From: Trueperaceae bacterium
GTDB taxonomy: Bacteria; Deinococcota; Deinococci; Deinococcales; Trueperaceae
Assembly: GCA_020354625.1 (NCBI GenBank)
Contig: CP070651.1
Location: 3,616,006 to 3,648,851, forward strand
Length of the DNA stretch: 32,846 nt
Direction: 5' to 3'
In this document: one piece after another, positions 15,543 to 22,475 of the stretch
How the letters are laid out: every line of letters starts with the position of its first letter
How positions within the stretch are numbered: position 1 is the stretch's first letter
The notes under the pieces: model-generated
What the model was told of the DNA's origin: nothing
Seen by the model: only the letters and a program-made list of their open reading frames with translations
Database searches by the model: none
Translations under genes and position numbers: made by a program

Positions 15543-16029
15543 ATGAGCACTTACCAAGGCTGGACCAACTACGCGACCTGGCTGGTGGCGTACTGGTTCG
15601 ACAGCCGGAGGGTCCGCTACTGGCACGCCTTGGTAGAGGAGCAACGAGATATCTTCCTCGATCATGTCGTCGCTGCGGCACTGGAGAAATTTTCCGGAAG
15701 GGGCGATCCCACCGAACAGGATTTCACCAAGCGCCTCAGGCACGCCTTGTGGGCACACTTCGAGGAGAGCGCCCGATCTTCCGTACGCCGACTACAAGAT
15801 CGTCATCAGCCTTGCCCTATTCAGCCACCAGCGAGATGGAGATGGTCAGCGTGTCCTGACCAGACGGTTGGAGGCGTACTTCAGAGATCAAGATCCCGAC
15901 GCTCCGGTGATGCAAGGCCTCGCGAGTGTCAATTGGCGAGAGATCGCCACAACCCTCATCGGCGTCATTCATCAGGTGGACTGGAGTGATCGAGATGGGG
16001 CCGGAGCCGATGAGGCCGGTTTGTGGTAG
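15543..16029 (+). pseudogene. Frameshifted small conserved protein with WTNYATW N-terminus
   Basis: Frame one begins MSTYQGWTNYATWLVAYWFDS and runs to HALWAHFEESA near 15773. Good coding sequence then continues in the +1 frame as DLPYADYKIVISLALFSHQ up to GLASVNWREIATTLIGVIHQVDW and a TAG at 16027-16029. Skipping one base of CCC at 15772-15774 rejoins both parts into a protein of about 161 aa. The W-x-N-Y-x-T-W start and the VNWREIA end resemble small uncharacterised proteins that I recall from phages and mobile elements. It may be a true frameshift mutation or a sequence error. The function is unknown. Confidence 0.6.
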
Positions 16030-16118
16030 CCGAGTAGAAAGGAATTTCTTGAAAAGGCGTCAACAGTAATAGCTCTTTGGTAGAAGCGTTGTGTCTCCTG
16101 ATGGAGGGTGATGCAGAT

Positions 16119-16143
16119 GGCGTGGTCGGCTGTGAGCCACGCC
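16119..16143. other. GC-rich stem-loop upstream of the operon
   Basis: GGCGTGG (16119-16125) pairs with CCACGCC (16137-16143) around an 11-nt loop. It lies 90 nt after the frameshifted gene and 24 nt before the TGTTCA repeats. It could end upstream transcription, but there is no T-tract. Confidence 0.45.
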
Positions 16144-16166
16144 CAGGTTGGTGGGTTTGGGCACGG

Positions 16167-16194
16167 TGTTCACACCCTGTTCAACGACTGTTCA
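16167..16194 (+). promoter_or_regulatory. Three TGTTCA direct repeats with 11-bp spacing, possible SARP-type operator
   Basis: TGTTCA occurs at 16167-16172, 16178-16183 and 16189-16194, exactly 11 bp apart; the last two extend to CTGTTCAA. SARP/BTAD regulators bind direct repeats at this helical spacing just upstream of the -10 box. A CATACT at 16207-16212 could be that box. Confidence 0.5.
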
Positions 16195-16345
16195 AGGCCG
16201 TCGTTGCATACTGAACACATCGGAGCGCTCCTCGCGTAGGGGAGCCTCCCTTTGTAAGGAGGCACGAGCCCATGCTCTTCAACAGGTTTGCGTTAACCTT
16301 CTCGGCCCATCGACGACTCAGATCCGATCGGCCTCTTTTAGCTTT

Positions 16346-16410
16346 TACTCATCACTCATTACCCATCACTCATCACCCCTTACCCATCACTCATCACCCC
16401 TTCCCCATCC
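16346..16410 (-). repeat. Heptameric short tandem repeat, reverse orientation
   Basis: About eight or nine 7-mers of the TCATCAC/TCATTAC/CCATCAC type on the plus strand, the reverse complement of the repeats near 3146. They end 49 bp before the HMG-CoA reductase start codon and would lie in the 5' leader of the mRNA if transcription begins near 16220. Confidence 0.75.
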
Positions 16411-16459
16411 CCTGCCTGGATCTGCTCCCACCCACACGAGGCTCAGATCGGAGTTCTTC

Positions 16460-17740
16460 ATGACCACCACGTCCAACCGTGCCGGACGCTATCTCGAGAA
16501 ACTTCTTGAAGACGCCAGCCTCGAGGAGCTGTTGCACCGTTTGGAGCCCAAGCAGAGCGAGCCGAGAACGAAGCTGCCCCGTTCTCCGACGATCACGCCG
16601 GAGTCGGTGGCGCAGCGTTGGGATGCGATCCCGGCGCCCGCCAACTGTCGTGAGGAGCTGCTCGATGCGCGGACCGCTGAGCAGATGGCACGTTACGAAC
16701 GCAACATCGAAAACTTCATCGGCACCGTCAAGGTGCCCATCGGTGTGGCCGGACCACTTCGCGTCAACGGCCTCTTCGCCCAAGGGGACTACTACCCCCC
16801 GCTAGCCACCACCGAGGCGGCGCTGGTGGCTTCTTACAGCAGAGGAGCCCGGCTCATCACCGAGGCGGGTGGCTGCTCGGCTCTGCTGCTCAACGAGGGG
16901 GTGAGCCGTTCCCCTGGTTTCGCCTTCGACAACCTGCGCGAGGCGGGCACATTCGTGCTCTGGGCCGTCAACGAACAAGAGCGCTTCAAAGAGGTGGCCG
17001 AAGCCACCACCCGCTTCGGGAAGCTGATCGACATGCGCCTGACCGTCGAAGGGAACCACGTCTACTTGATCTTTGACTACACGACCGGTGACGCGGCCGG
17101 ACAGAACATGGTGACCATCGCCACCGCCGCCATCTGCCGCTACATCGAGACCCACTCGCCGGTGAAACCGCGCTACAGCGTCCTAGAAGCCAACATGTCG
17201 GGCGACAAGAAAGCCAGCGCCCAGTCGTTCATGTCGGTCCGGGGCAAAAAGCTCACCGCTGAGGTCACCGTGGCCGCGGCACTCGTCGAAAAAATACTCC
17301 ACACCACGCCCGAGCGGATGGCCGAGCACTGGCGCATGTCGTCGATGGGGGGTGTGTTGAGCGGGACCATCGGCGTCCAGGGACACTACGCCAACGGCTT
17401 GGCTGCGCTCTACCTCGCCTGTGGCCAGGATGTCGCTTGTGTTTCAGAGTCTGCCGTCGGCGTCACGCGTTTCGAGGTAACGGACGAGGGCGCGCTCTAC
17501 GCCTCGGTGACGCTGCCCAACCTGATCGTCGGCACGGTCGGCGGCGGGACGGGCCTGCCGAGCCAACGTGCCTGCCTCGATCTCCTCGGGCTCGGCGGAA
17601 ACGGGAAGTCCCAGGCCTTCGCCGAAGTCTGCGCCGCCCTAGCCCTGGCCGGCGAGCTGTCGATCGCCGGTGCGCTCTGCGCCGGGCATTTCGCCGACGC
17701 CCATCAGCGCTTGGCCAGGGGCACGAGCGGAGCGCGTTGA
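16460..17740 (+). CDS. Class I hydroxymethylglutaryl-CoA reductase
   Basis: A soluble enzyme of 426 aa that reduces HMG-CoA to mevalonate with NAD(P)H. Class I signatures are all visible: ENFIGTVKVPIGVAGPL (catalytic Glu near 83), DAAGQNMVTIAT (Asp near 211), GDKKASAQSF (catalytic Lys near 250), GTVGGGTGLPSQ, and the C-terminal GHFADAHQRLARG with the catalytic His. The short N-terminus without membrane helices matches archaeal and bacterial class I forms. The ATG at 16460 is chosen for GGAG 7 nt upstream; the open frame before it is repeat-derived. Its TGA overlaps the ATG of the UbiA gene by one base. Deinococcota normally make isoprenoids by the MEP route, so a lone reductase here is unexpected. 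Confidence 0.95.
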   Translation: MTTTSNRAGRYLEKLLEDASLEELLHRLEPKQSEPRTKLPRSPTITPESVAQRWDAIPAPANCREELLDARTAEQMARYERNIENFIGTVKVPIGVAGPLRVNGLFAQGDYYPPLATTEAALVASYSRGARLITEAGGCSALLLNEGVSRSPGFAFDNLREAGTFVLWAVNEQERFKEVAEATTRFGKLIDMRLTVEGNHVYLIFDYTTGDAAGQNMVTIATAAICRYIETHSPVKPRYSVLEANMSGDKKASAQSFMSVRGKKLTAEVTVAAALVEKILHTTPERMAEHWRMSSMGGVLSGTIGVQGHYANGLAALYLACGQDVACVSESAVGVTRFEVTDEGALYASVTLPNLIVGTVGGGTGLPSQRACLDLLGLGGNGKSQAFAEVCAALALAGELSIAGALCAGHFADAHQRLARGTSGAR

Positions 17741-18681
17741 TGGTCAGGGGCGGCGCTACCAACCGCTGGTGGATCTACCAGCGTGAGCGGTTTCCGCTGG
17801 TGGCCAACGGCCTGTTGATCACGGCGCTAGGACTCTCGGCGGTCGGCTACTCGGCGCTCTTGCGCGGCCAGCAGGCGCTCCCCAGCCTTGCCGTGAGCGT
17901 GACGGCCTGTCTCAGCTGCTTCCTCTTTTTTCTTCAGCTTCGTATCAGCGACGAATTCAAGGACTACCGAGATGATCTCACCTATAGACCCTACCGGCCA
18001 CTGCCACGGGGTCTGGTGACGCTCAAGGAGCTAGGCTTGATCGGTCTCGTCGCAGCGGTTTTGCAATTCTTCTTGGCGTTATGGCTCGAGCCGCGATTGC
18101 TGCTGATTCTGGTGACGGTTTGGGCCTACTTGGGCTTGATGTCCAAGGAGTTTTTCGTGGCGAAGTGGCTCAAAGCGAGGCCGCTGGTCTATCTGTGGAG
18201 CCACATGCTGATCTTGCCATCGATTATCCTCTACGCCACGGCCTGTGACTGGGTCGTTGCGGGGGAGACGGTGCCTGCTCCGGGACTCGGTTGGTTTTTG
18301 GCATTCAGCCTGTTCAACGGCGTGGTGCTCGAGATCGGCCGGAAGCTCCGCGCCCCTGAAGATGAAGAGGAAGGGGTGGAGACCTACACCGTCCTCTATG
18401 GGCGCAATCGAGCGGTAGCGTTTTGGTTGGGGGCGCTCGCGATGACGGCGCTGGCAGCGATCCTCGCCGCGCGGCAGATCGCGTTTCTCTGGCCGGTTCT
18501 TCTCTTGCTCGGCATCCTAGTGATGGTGGGCGCGGTTCTCGCCAGGGGCTTTCTCGAGCAGCCGGTGACTTCGCGGGCGAAGCGCTTCGAACTCTTTTCA
18601 GGCCTGTGGACGCTGTCGTTGTACGTGTCGGTGGGGATCGTGCCGGCGCTGCTGCGGCTCGGCGCCACGCCGCAGCTTTGA
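17740..18681 (+). CDS. UbiA-superfamily membrane prenyltransferase
   Basis: A 313-aa protein with about eight membrane helices. The first Asp-rich motif is DEFKDYRDD, followed by LTYRPYRPLPRGLV, as in UbiA enzymes that bind a prenyl diphosphate through magnesium. The second motif region reads EIGRKLRAPEDEEEGVETYT, with acidic residues but not the usual DxxxD. Such enzymes attach an isoprenoid chain to an aromatic or lipid acceptor. The ATG at 17740 overlaps the reductase stop as TGATG, so the two are tightly coupled. The acceptor is unknown; quinone, tetrapyrrole and glycerophosphate prenyltransferases are all in this family. Confidence 0.88.
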   Translation: MVRGGATNRWWIYQRERFPLVANGLLITALGLSAVGYSALLRGQQALPSLAVSVTACLSCFLFFLQLRISDEFKDYRDDLTYRPYRPLPRGLVTLKELGLIGLVAAVLQFFLALWLEPRLLLILVTVWAYLGLMSKEFFVAKWLKARPLVYLWSHMLILPSIILYATACDWVVAGETVPAPGLGWFLAFSLFNGVVLEIGRKLRAPEDEEEGVETYTVLYGRNRAVAFWLGALAMTALAAILAARQIAFLWPVLLLLGILVMVGAVLARGFLEQPVTSRAKRFELFSGLWTLSLYVSVGIVPALLRLGATPQL

Positions 18682-18694
18682 GGCGGAGGTGAAC

Positions 18695-21385
18695 ATGTAT
18701 ATCCTCGAGCCGGGCCACTATCCCAAGGATCCCGCTGCTTTCGGTGGCAAGGCGGGTGCGCTGGCTAATTTGCAGGCTGTGAATCTGGAGATCCCTCCCT
18801 GGTTCGTGGTAGCACCCGAAGCGTTTTACGCGGGCCTGTCATCGGACCAGCGTGGGGCGCTGGAGCGCAGTGAAGATCTGAAAGCTATCCGGCACATCAT
18901 CGATGGCATGAGACCCGGCTCCGAAGTGCGGCGAGCGCTCGAGCAGGCGCTCTCTCGGCTCTGTCCCAACGGTGAAAGGGTGGCTGTGCGCTCCTCGGCT
19001 TCCGATGAAGACTCGGTGCAGCACTCGTTTGCCGGGCAGCTCGACAGCTTTCTGTTCGTCACGCCTGCAGAGGTTGTAGAAAAGGTCGCCGCCGTGTGGC
19101 GCTCCGGTTTTGGCGAGCGGGTGCTGGCCTACCGCCGGGAAGCCGGCCTACCACTCTTGCCGAGCCCGCCGGCCGTGCTTGTGCAGCGCATGGTCGACGC
19201 CGAGGTTTCCGGGGTGGCTTTCGGTGCCGATCCTGTGAGCGGCAGGCGGGGGATCCGGGTGGTGTCAGCCGTCTACGGGCTCGGCACCGCGCTGGTGTCG
19301 GGTGAGGGAGACGCGGACGTTTATCAGGTCGATCGCACGGGCACGATCGTAGCGCGGATAATCGCTGACAAGCGCTTTGCCCATCGGCAGTGTGAAGAGG
19401 CGAGCGAAGGGGTGAGTAGCTCACCCGTGGCGCCAGAACGTCGGAACGAGCCGGCCTTGGCAGACGACCTGGTCGTACAGGTAGCTGCGCTGGTGCAGCG
19501 CACCGGGGAGCACTTCGGCCGCCCGCAGGACATCGAGTGGGCCATCGAAGCCGGTCGCTTGTATCTGCTGCAGTCGCGCCCTATCACCTCGCTGGCGACC
19601 GTGGCCGATCCCGACGGGGCACTCGGCATCTGGGACAACAGCAACATCGTCGAGAGCTACGGCGGGATCACCACCCCGCTCACGTTCACTTTTGCGCGTT
19701 ACGCCTACGAAGGCGTCTACCGTGAGCTGTGCCGCATCTTAGGGTTCTCCTCAGCCAAGCTCAGCGCGCACGAAAACGACTTTCGCCACATGCTCGGGCT
19801 CTTTAAGGGGCGCGTGTACTACAACCTGTTGTCCTGGTACAGACTCCTCGCCGCGTTGCCGGGTTTTGGCGCCAACCGGCCTTTCATGGAGCAGATGATG
19901 GGGGTCAAGGAGGGTCTTCCCGAGAGCGTGGTGGCCGGCCTCGCACCTACCACGTGGCGTGGGCGTCTAAGAGATCGACTCGATTTTGGGGCCTCGGCGT
20001 TCAAGCTGCTGTTCAACTTTGTGACCCTGCCCCGCCAGGTGCAGAGATTCTACCAGCGACTCGATGAGGCGCTAGGAGACCTACCGCTCCCCTTGAGCAG
20101 TATGCGCCCAGATGAGCTCGTGAGCCACTACCGCACGCTCGAGCGCAAGCTCCTGTCTAGCTGGGATGCGCCGCTGGTCAACGATTTTTTCGCCATGATT
20201 TTCTACGGCGTACTCCGCAAGCTCAGCGAAGCCTGGTGTGACGATCCCGACGGCACCTTGCAAAACGACCTTATATCTGGAGAAGGGGGTATGGTAAGCG
20301 CCGAACCCGCCGAGCGCATACGAGAGATGGCGGCGCTCGCCGCCGAGCGCGAAGGCTTCCCGGAACTCCTGAGCGGAGGTGCGCTCGGCGAGATCCTTAC
20401 GGAGATGGAGAGAGCACCCGCGTTCAAAGAACACTACCAGACGTACCTCGCGAAGTTCGGAGACCGCTGTCTCGAGGAGCTGAAGCTCGAAAGTCCTACC
20501 CTGCGTGACGACCCGCTATTGCTGCTCCGTTCGGTGGGGCGACTGGCACGGCATCGTCACGTCACAGAAACCGCATCGACCAGCGTCGATACCACGTTAC
20601 GCCGTAAGGCGGAGATGAGGGTCGCGCGGACGGTCACCCATCCCATCAAGCGCCGTTTTTTCGATTGGGTTTTGCGCCAGACACGGGCGCGCATCCGCGA
20701 CCGCGAGAATCTGCGCTTTGAACGGACCCGGGTGTTCGGCCGCGTTCGCCATGTCTTTCTCGAGCTGGGCCGGAGGCTCCATGCGCTCGAAGTTCTGGAT
20801 GATCCGCGTGATGTCTTCTACCTCGAACTCCACGAAGTTCTAGGGTTCGTGGAGGGCGCCGGCAGCAGCACCCGCCTCGCCGATCTGGCCGCCCTACGCA
20901 AAGTGGAGTTTGGTGGCTACCGTGACGGCGATCCACCTGCCGACCGGTTCGAAACCCGTGGCGTGGTTCACGTGGGCAACGACTTCCGAGACAGGTCGAG
21001 TGAACCTCAGATACTCGAAGGAGACACGCTCAAAGGCATCGGTTGCTGCCCCGGGGTGGTGCGTGGTCGAGTGCGCGTGGTTACCGATCCCCGCAACGCG
21101 GTGCTCGAGGTCGGCGACATCTTGGTAGCTGAACGGACCGATCCCGGTTGGGTCATGCTCTTTCCGTCGGTCTCGGGCTTGCTGGTCGAGCGCGGTAGCT
21201 TGCTGTCGCACTCGGCCATCGTGGCGCGCGAAATGGGAATCCCGGCCATCGTATCGCTCCAAGGCGTCACGCGCTGGTTGCAAAATGGCGACCGGGTCGA
21301 GTTCGACGGCAGCAGCGGAGTGGTCCGGCGGCTGGAGGAGCCGCAAGGCGAACGGGATCACCTGGAGTCGGGCCATGCCGAGTGA
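18695..21385 (+). CDS. PEP-synthase-like phosphotransferase (PPDK ATP-grasp plus phosphohistidine domain)
   Basis: An 896-aa protein. Residues 1-300 match the ATP-grasp domain of PEP synthase and pyruvate phosphate dikinase (FGGKAGALANLQ, RVAVRSSASDEDSVQHSFAGQ, DIEWAIEAGRLYLLQSRPI). The long middle part is poorly conserved. The C-terminus is the mobile phosphohistidine domain, with GSLLSHSAIVAREMGIPAIV and the acceptor His near 839. No PEP/pyruvate TIM barrel follows, so the layout is that of rifampin-phosphotransferase-type enzymes, which move phosphate from ATP via His to a small molecule. GGAGG lies 5 nt before the ATG at 18695. It presumably phosphorylates an intermediate of this operon's pathway. 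Confidence 0.85.
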   Translation: MYILEPGHYPKDPAAFGGKAGALANLQAVNLEIPPWFVVAPEAFYAGLSSDQRGALERSEDLKAIRHIIDGMRPGSEVRRALEQALSRLCPNGERVAVRSSASDEDSVQHSFAGQLDSFLFVTPAEVVEKVAAVWRSGFGERVLAYRREAGLPLLPSPPAVLVQRMVDAEVSGVAFGADPVSGRRGIRVVSAVYGLGTALVSGEGDADVYQVDRTGTIVARIIADKRFAHRQCEEASEGVSSSPVAPERRNEPALADDLVVQVAALVQRTGEHFGRPQDIEWAIEAGRLYLLQSRPITSLATVADPDGALGIWDNSNIVESYGGITTPLTFTFARYAYEGVYRELCRILGFSSAKLSAHENDFRHMLGLFKGRVYYNLLSWYRLLAALPGFGANRPFMEQMMGVKEGLPESVVAGLAPTTWRGRLRDRLDFGASAFKLLFNFVTLPRQVQRFYQRLDEALGDLPLPLSSMRPDELVSHYRTLERKLLSSWDAPLVNDFFAMIFYGVLRKLSEAWCDDPDGTLQNDLISGEGGMVSAEPAERIREMAALAAEREGFPELLSGGALGEILTEMERAPAFKEHYQTYLAKFGDRCLEELKLESPTLRDDPLLLLRSVGRLARHRHVTETASTSVDTTLRRKAEMRVARTVTHPIKRRFFDWVLRQTRARIRDRENLRFERTRVFGRVRHVFLELGRRLHALEVLDDPRDVFYLELHEVLGFVEGAGSSTRLADLAALRKVEFGGYRDGDPPADRFETRGVVHVGNDFRDRSSEPQILEGDTLKGIGCCPGVVRGRVRVVTDPRNAVLEVGDILVAERTDPGWVMLFPSVSGLLVERGSLLSHSAIVAREMGIPAIVSLQGVTRWLQNGDRVEFDGSSGVVRRLEEPQGERDHLESGHAE

Positions 21386-22475
21386 GATCGCCGGACACGC
21401 CGAGTTCAGCGGGATTCGTTACGCACAGTGTTGGGAAGATGCGGACATTTTACTCGAAGCCCTCGATATCCAACCGGGTGATGTCTGCCTCTCTATCGCC
21501 TCGGGCGGGGATAATTCGCTGGCGATGCTGAGCCGGAACCCGGGACGCGTGGTGGCGCTCGACCTTAGCGGGGCGCAACTCGCTTGCTTGGAGCTGCGGG
21601 TGGCGGCCTACCGAGAGCTGAGCCATCCAGAGCTATTGGAGCTGATCGGTTCGCGTCCGAGCCGGCGCCGACCTGAACTCTACAACCGTTGCCGGACGCA
21701 ACTTTCCCCCGAGACGAGACAGTTTTGGGATTCCCACGCTCGCCAAATCGAAAGTGGTATCGGCGGCGCGGGCAAGTTCGAGCGCTACTTTGCACTCTTC
21801 CGGCGCTACCTCCTCCCACTCGTCCATGGACGTGGGCGGGTGGCGCGGCTGCTTGAGGGAGGTAGCCTGGAGGAGCGTCAGCAGTTCTATGCGTCTGAGT
21901 GGGACAGTTGGCGCTGGCGGGCGCTCTTTCGCGTTTTCTTCTCGCGTTTGGTGATGGGCCGAGCGGGGCGCGACCCCACCTTCTTCCGCTACGTCGAGGG
22001 TAATGTCTCAGAGCGTATTCTCTCCCGGGCTCGCTATGCGCTCACCTATTTGGATCCATCCGAGAACCCCTACTTGCAATGGATCCTGACTGGTCGCCAC
22101 TTGGACGCCTTGCCCTTCGCGCTCCGGGCCGAGAACTTCGCGACCATTCGCGACAACCTCGACCGACTCGAGTGGCAGCAGCGATCGGTCGAGGACTATT
22201 TGCAAGACGCCGGTGAAGGAGCGGTACAGCGCTTCAATCTGAGCGATATCTTCGAATATATGTCGCTCCCCGGTTATCACGGGCTGCTCGAGCGGCTCAT
22301 AGCGGCTGGCAGCGCTGGAGCGCGCCTGGCGTACTGGAACATGCTCGTACCTAGGCGCCGCCCACAGCAGATGGCGGGCCACCTACTCTCCTTGACGCGC
22401 TGTTCTGAGAGCCTGTACGCTCGGGACAAGGCCTTCTTCTACAGCGACTTCGTGGTCGAGGAGATCGCATCGTGA
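21375..22475 (+). CDS. DUF3419/BtaA-like S-adenosylmethionine 3-amino-3-carboxypropyl transferase
   Basis: A 366-aa protein of the DUF3419 family. Diagnostic stretches are IRYAQCWEDADILLEAL, VCLSIASGGDNSLAML, and VVALDLSGAQLACLELR (a Rossmann-like SAM site), then FFRYVEGNVSERILSRAR and FNLSDIFEYMSLPGYHGLL. The characterised member BtaA transfers the 3-amino-3-carboxypropyl group of SAM to diacylglycerol in betaine-lipid synthesis. No BtaB-type N-methyltransferase is present here, so the product may be an unmethylated homoserine-type lipid or something else. The ATG at 21375 overlaps the previous gene by 11 nt. The gene ends in a GTGA overlap with the next one. Confidence 0.88.
   Translation: MPSEIAGHAEFSGIRYAQCWEDADILLEALDIQPGDVCLSIASGGDNSLAMLSRNPGRVVALDLSGAQLACLELRVAAYRELSHPELLELIGSRPSRRRPELYNRCRTQLSPETRQFWDSHARQIESGIGGAGKFERYFALFRRYLLPLVHGRGRVARLLEGGSLEERQQFYASEWDSWRWRALFRVFFSRLVMGRAGRDPTFFRYVEGNVSERILSRARYALTYLDPSENPYLQWILTGRHLDALPFALRAENFATIRDNLDRLEWQQRSVEDYLQDAGEGAVQRFNLSDIFEYMSLPGYHGLLERLIAAGSAGARLAYWNMLVPRRRPQQMAGHLLSLTRCSESLYARDKAFFYSDFVVEEIAS

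Larger units (their letters stand above)
16030..16459. other. Regulatory leader of the HMG-CoA reductase operon
   Basis: This 430-bp non-coding region holds, in order: a hairpin with 7-bp stem (16119-16125 with 16137-16143); three TGTTCA direct repeats on an exact 11-bp period (16167-16194); a weak -10-like CATACT (16207-16212); a second hairpin (16244-16249 with 16258-16263); and reverse-oriented heptamer repeats at 16346-16410. A GGAG lies 7 nt before the ATG at 16460. The reading frame of the reductase stays open upstream, but the sequence there is not protein-like. Confidence 0.6.

Noticed and set aside
16148-16459. N-terminal extension of the HMG-CoA reductase frame
   Set aside because: The extension encodes repeat-derived Ser/His/Pro-rich sequence, and a GGAG-preceded ATG at 16460 gives the normal family N-terminus.
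20930-20960. tRNA T-loop-like GGTTCGAAACCC
   Set aside because: It lies inside the PEP-synthase-like coding sequence, and no acceptor stem or anticodon arm can be drawn around it.
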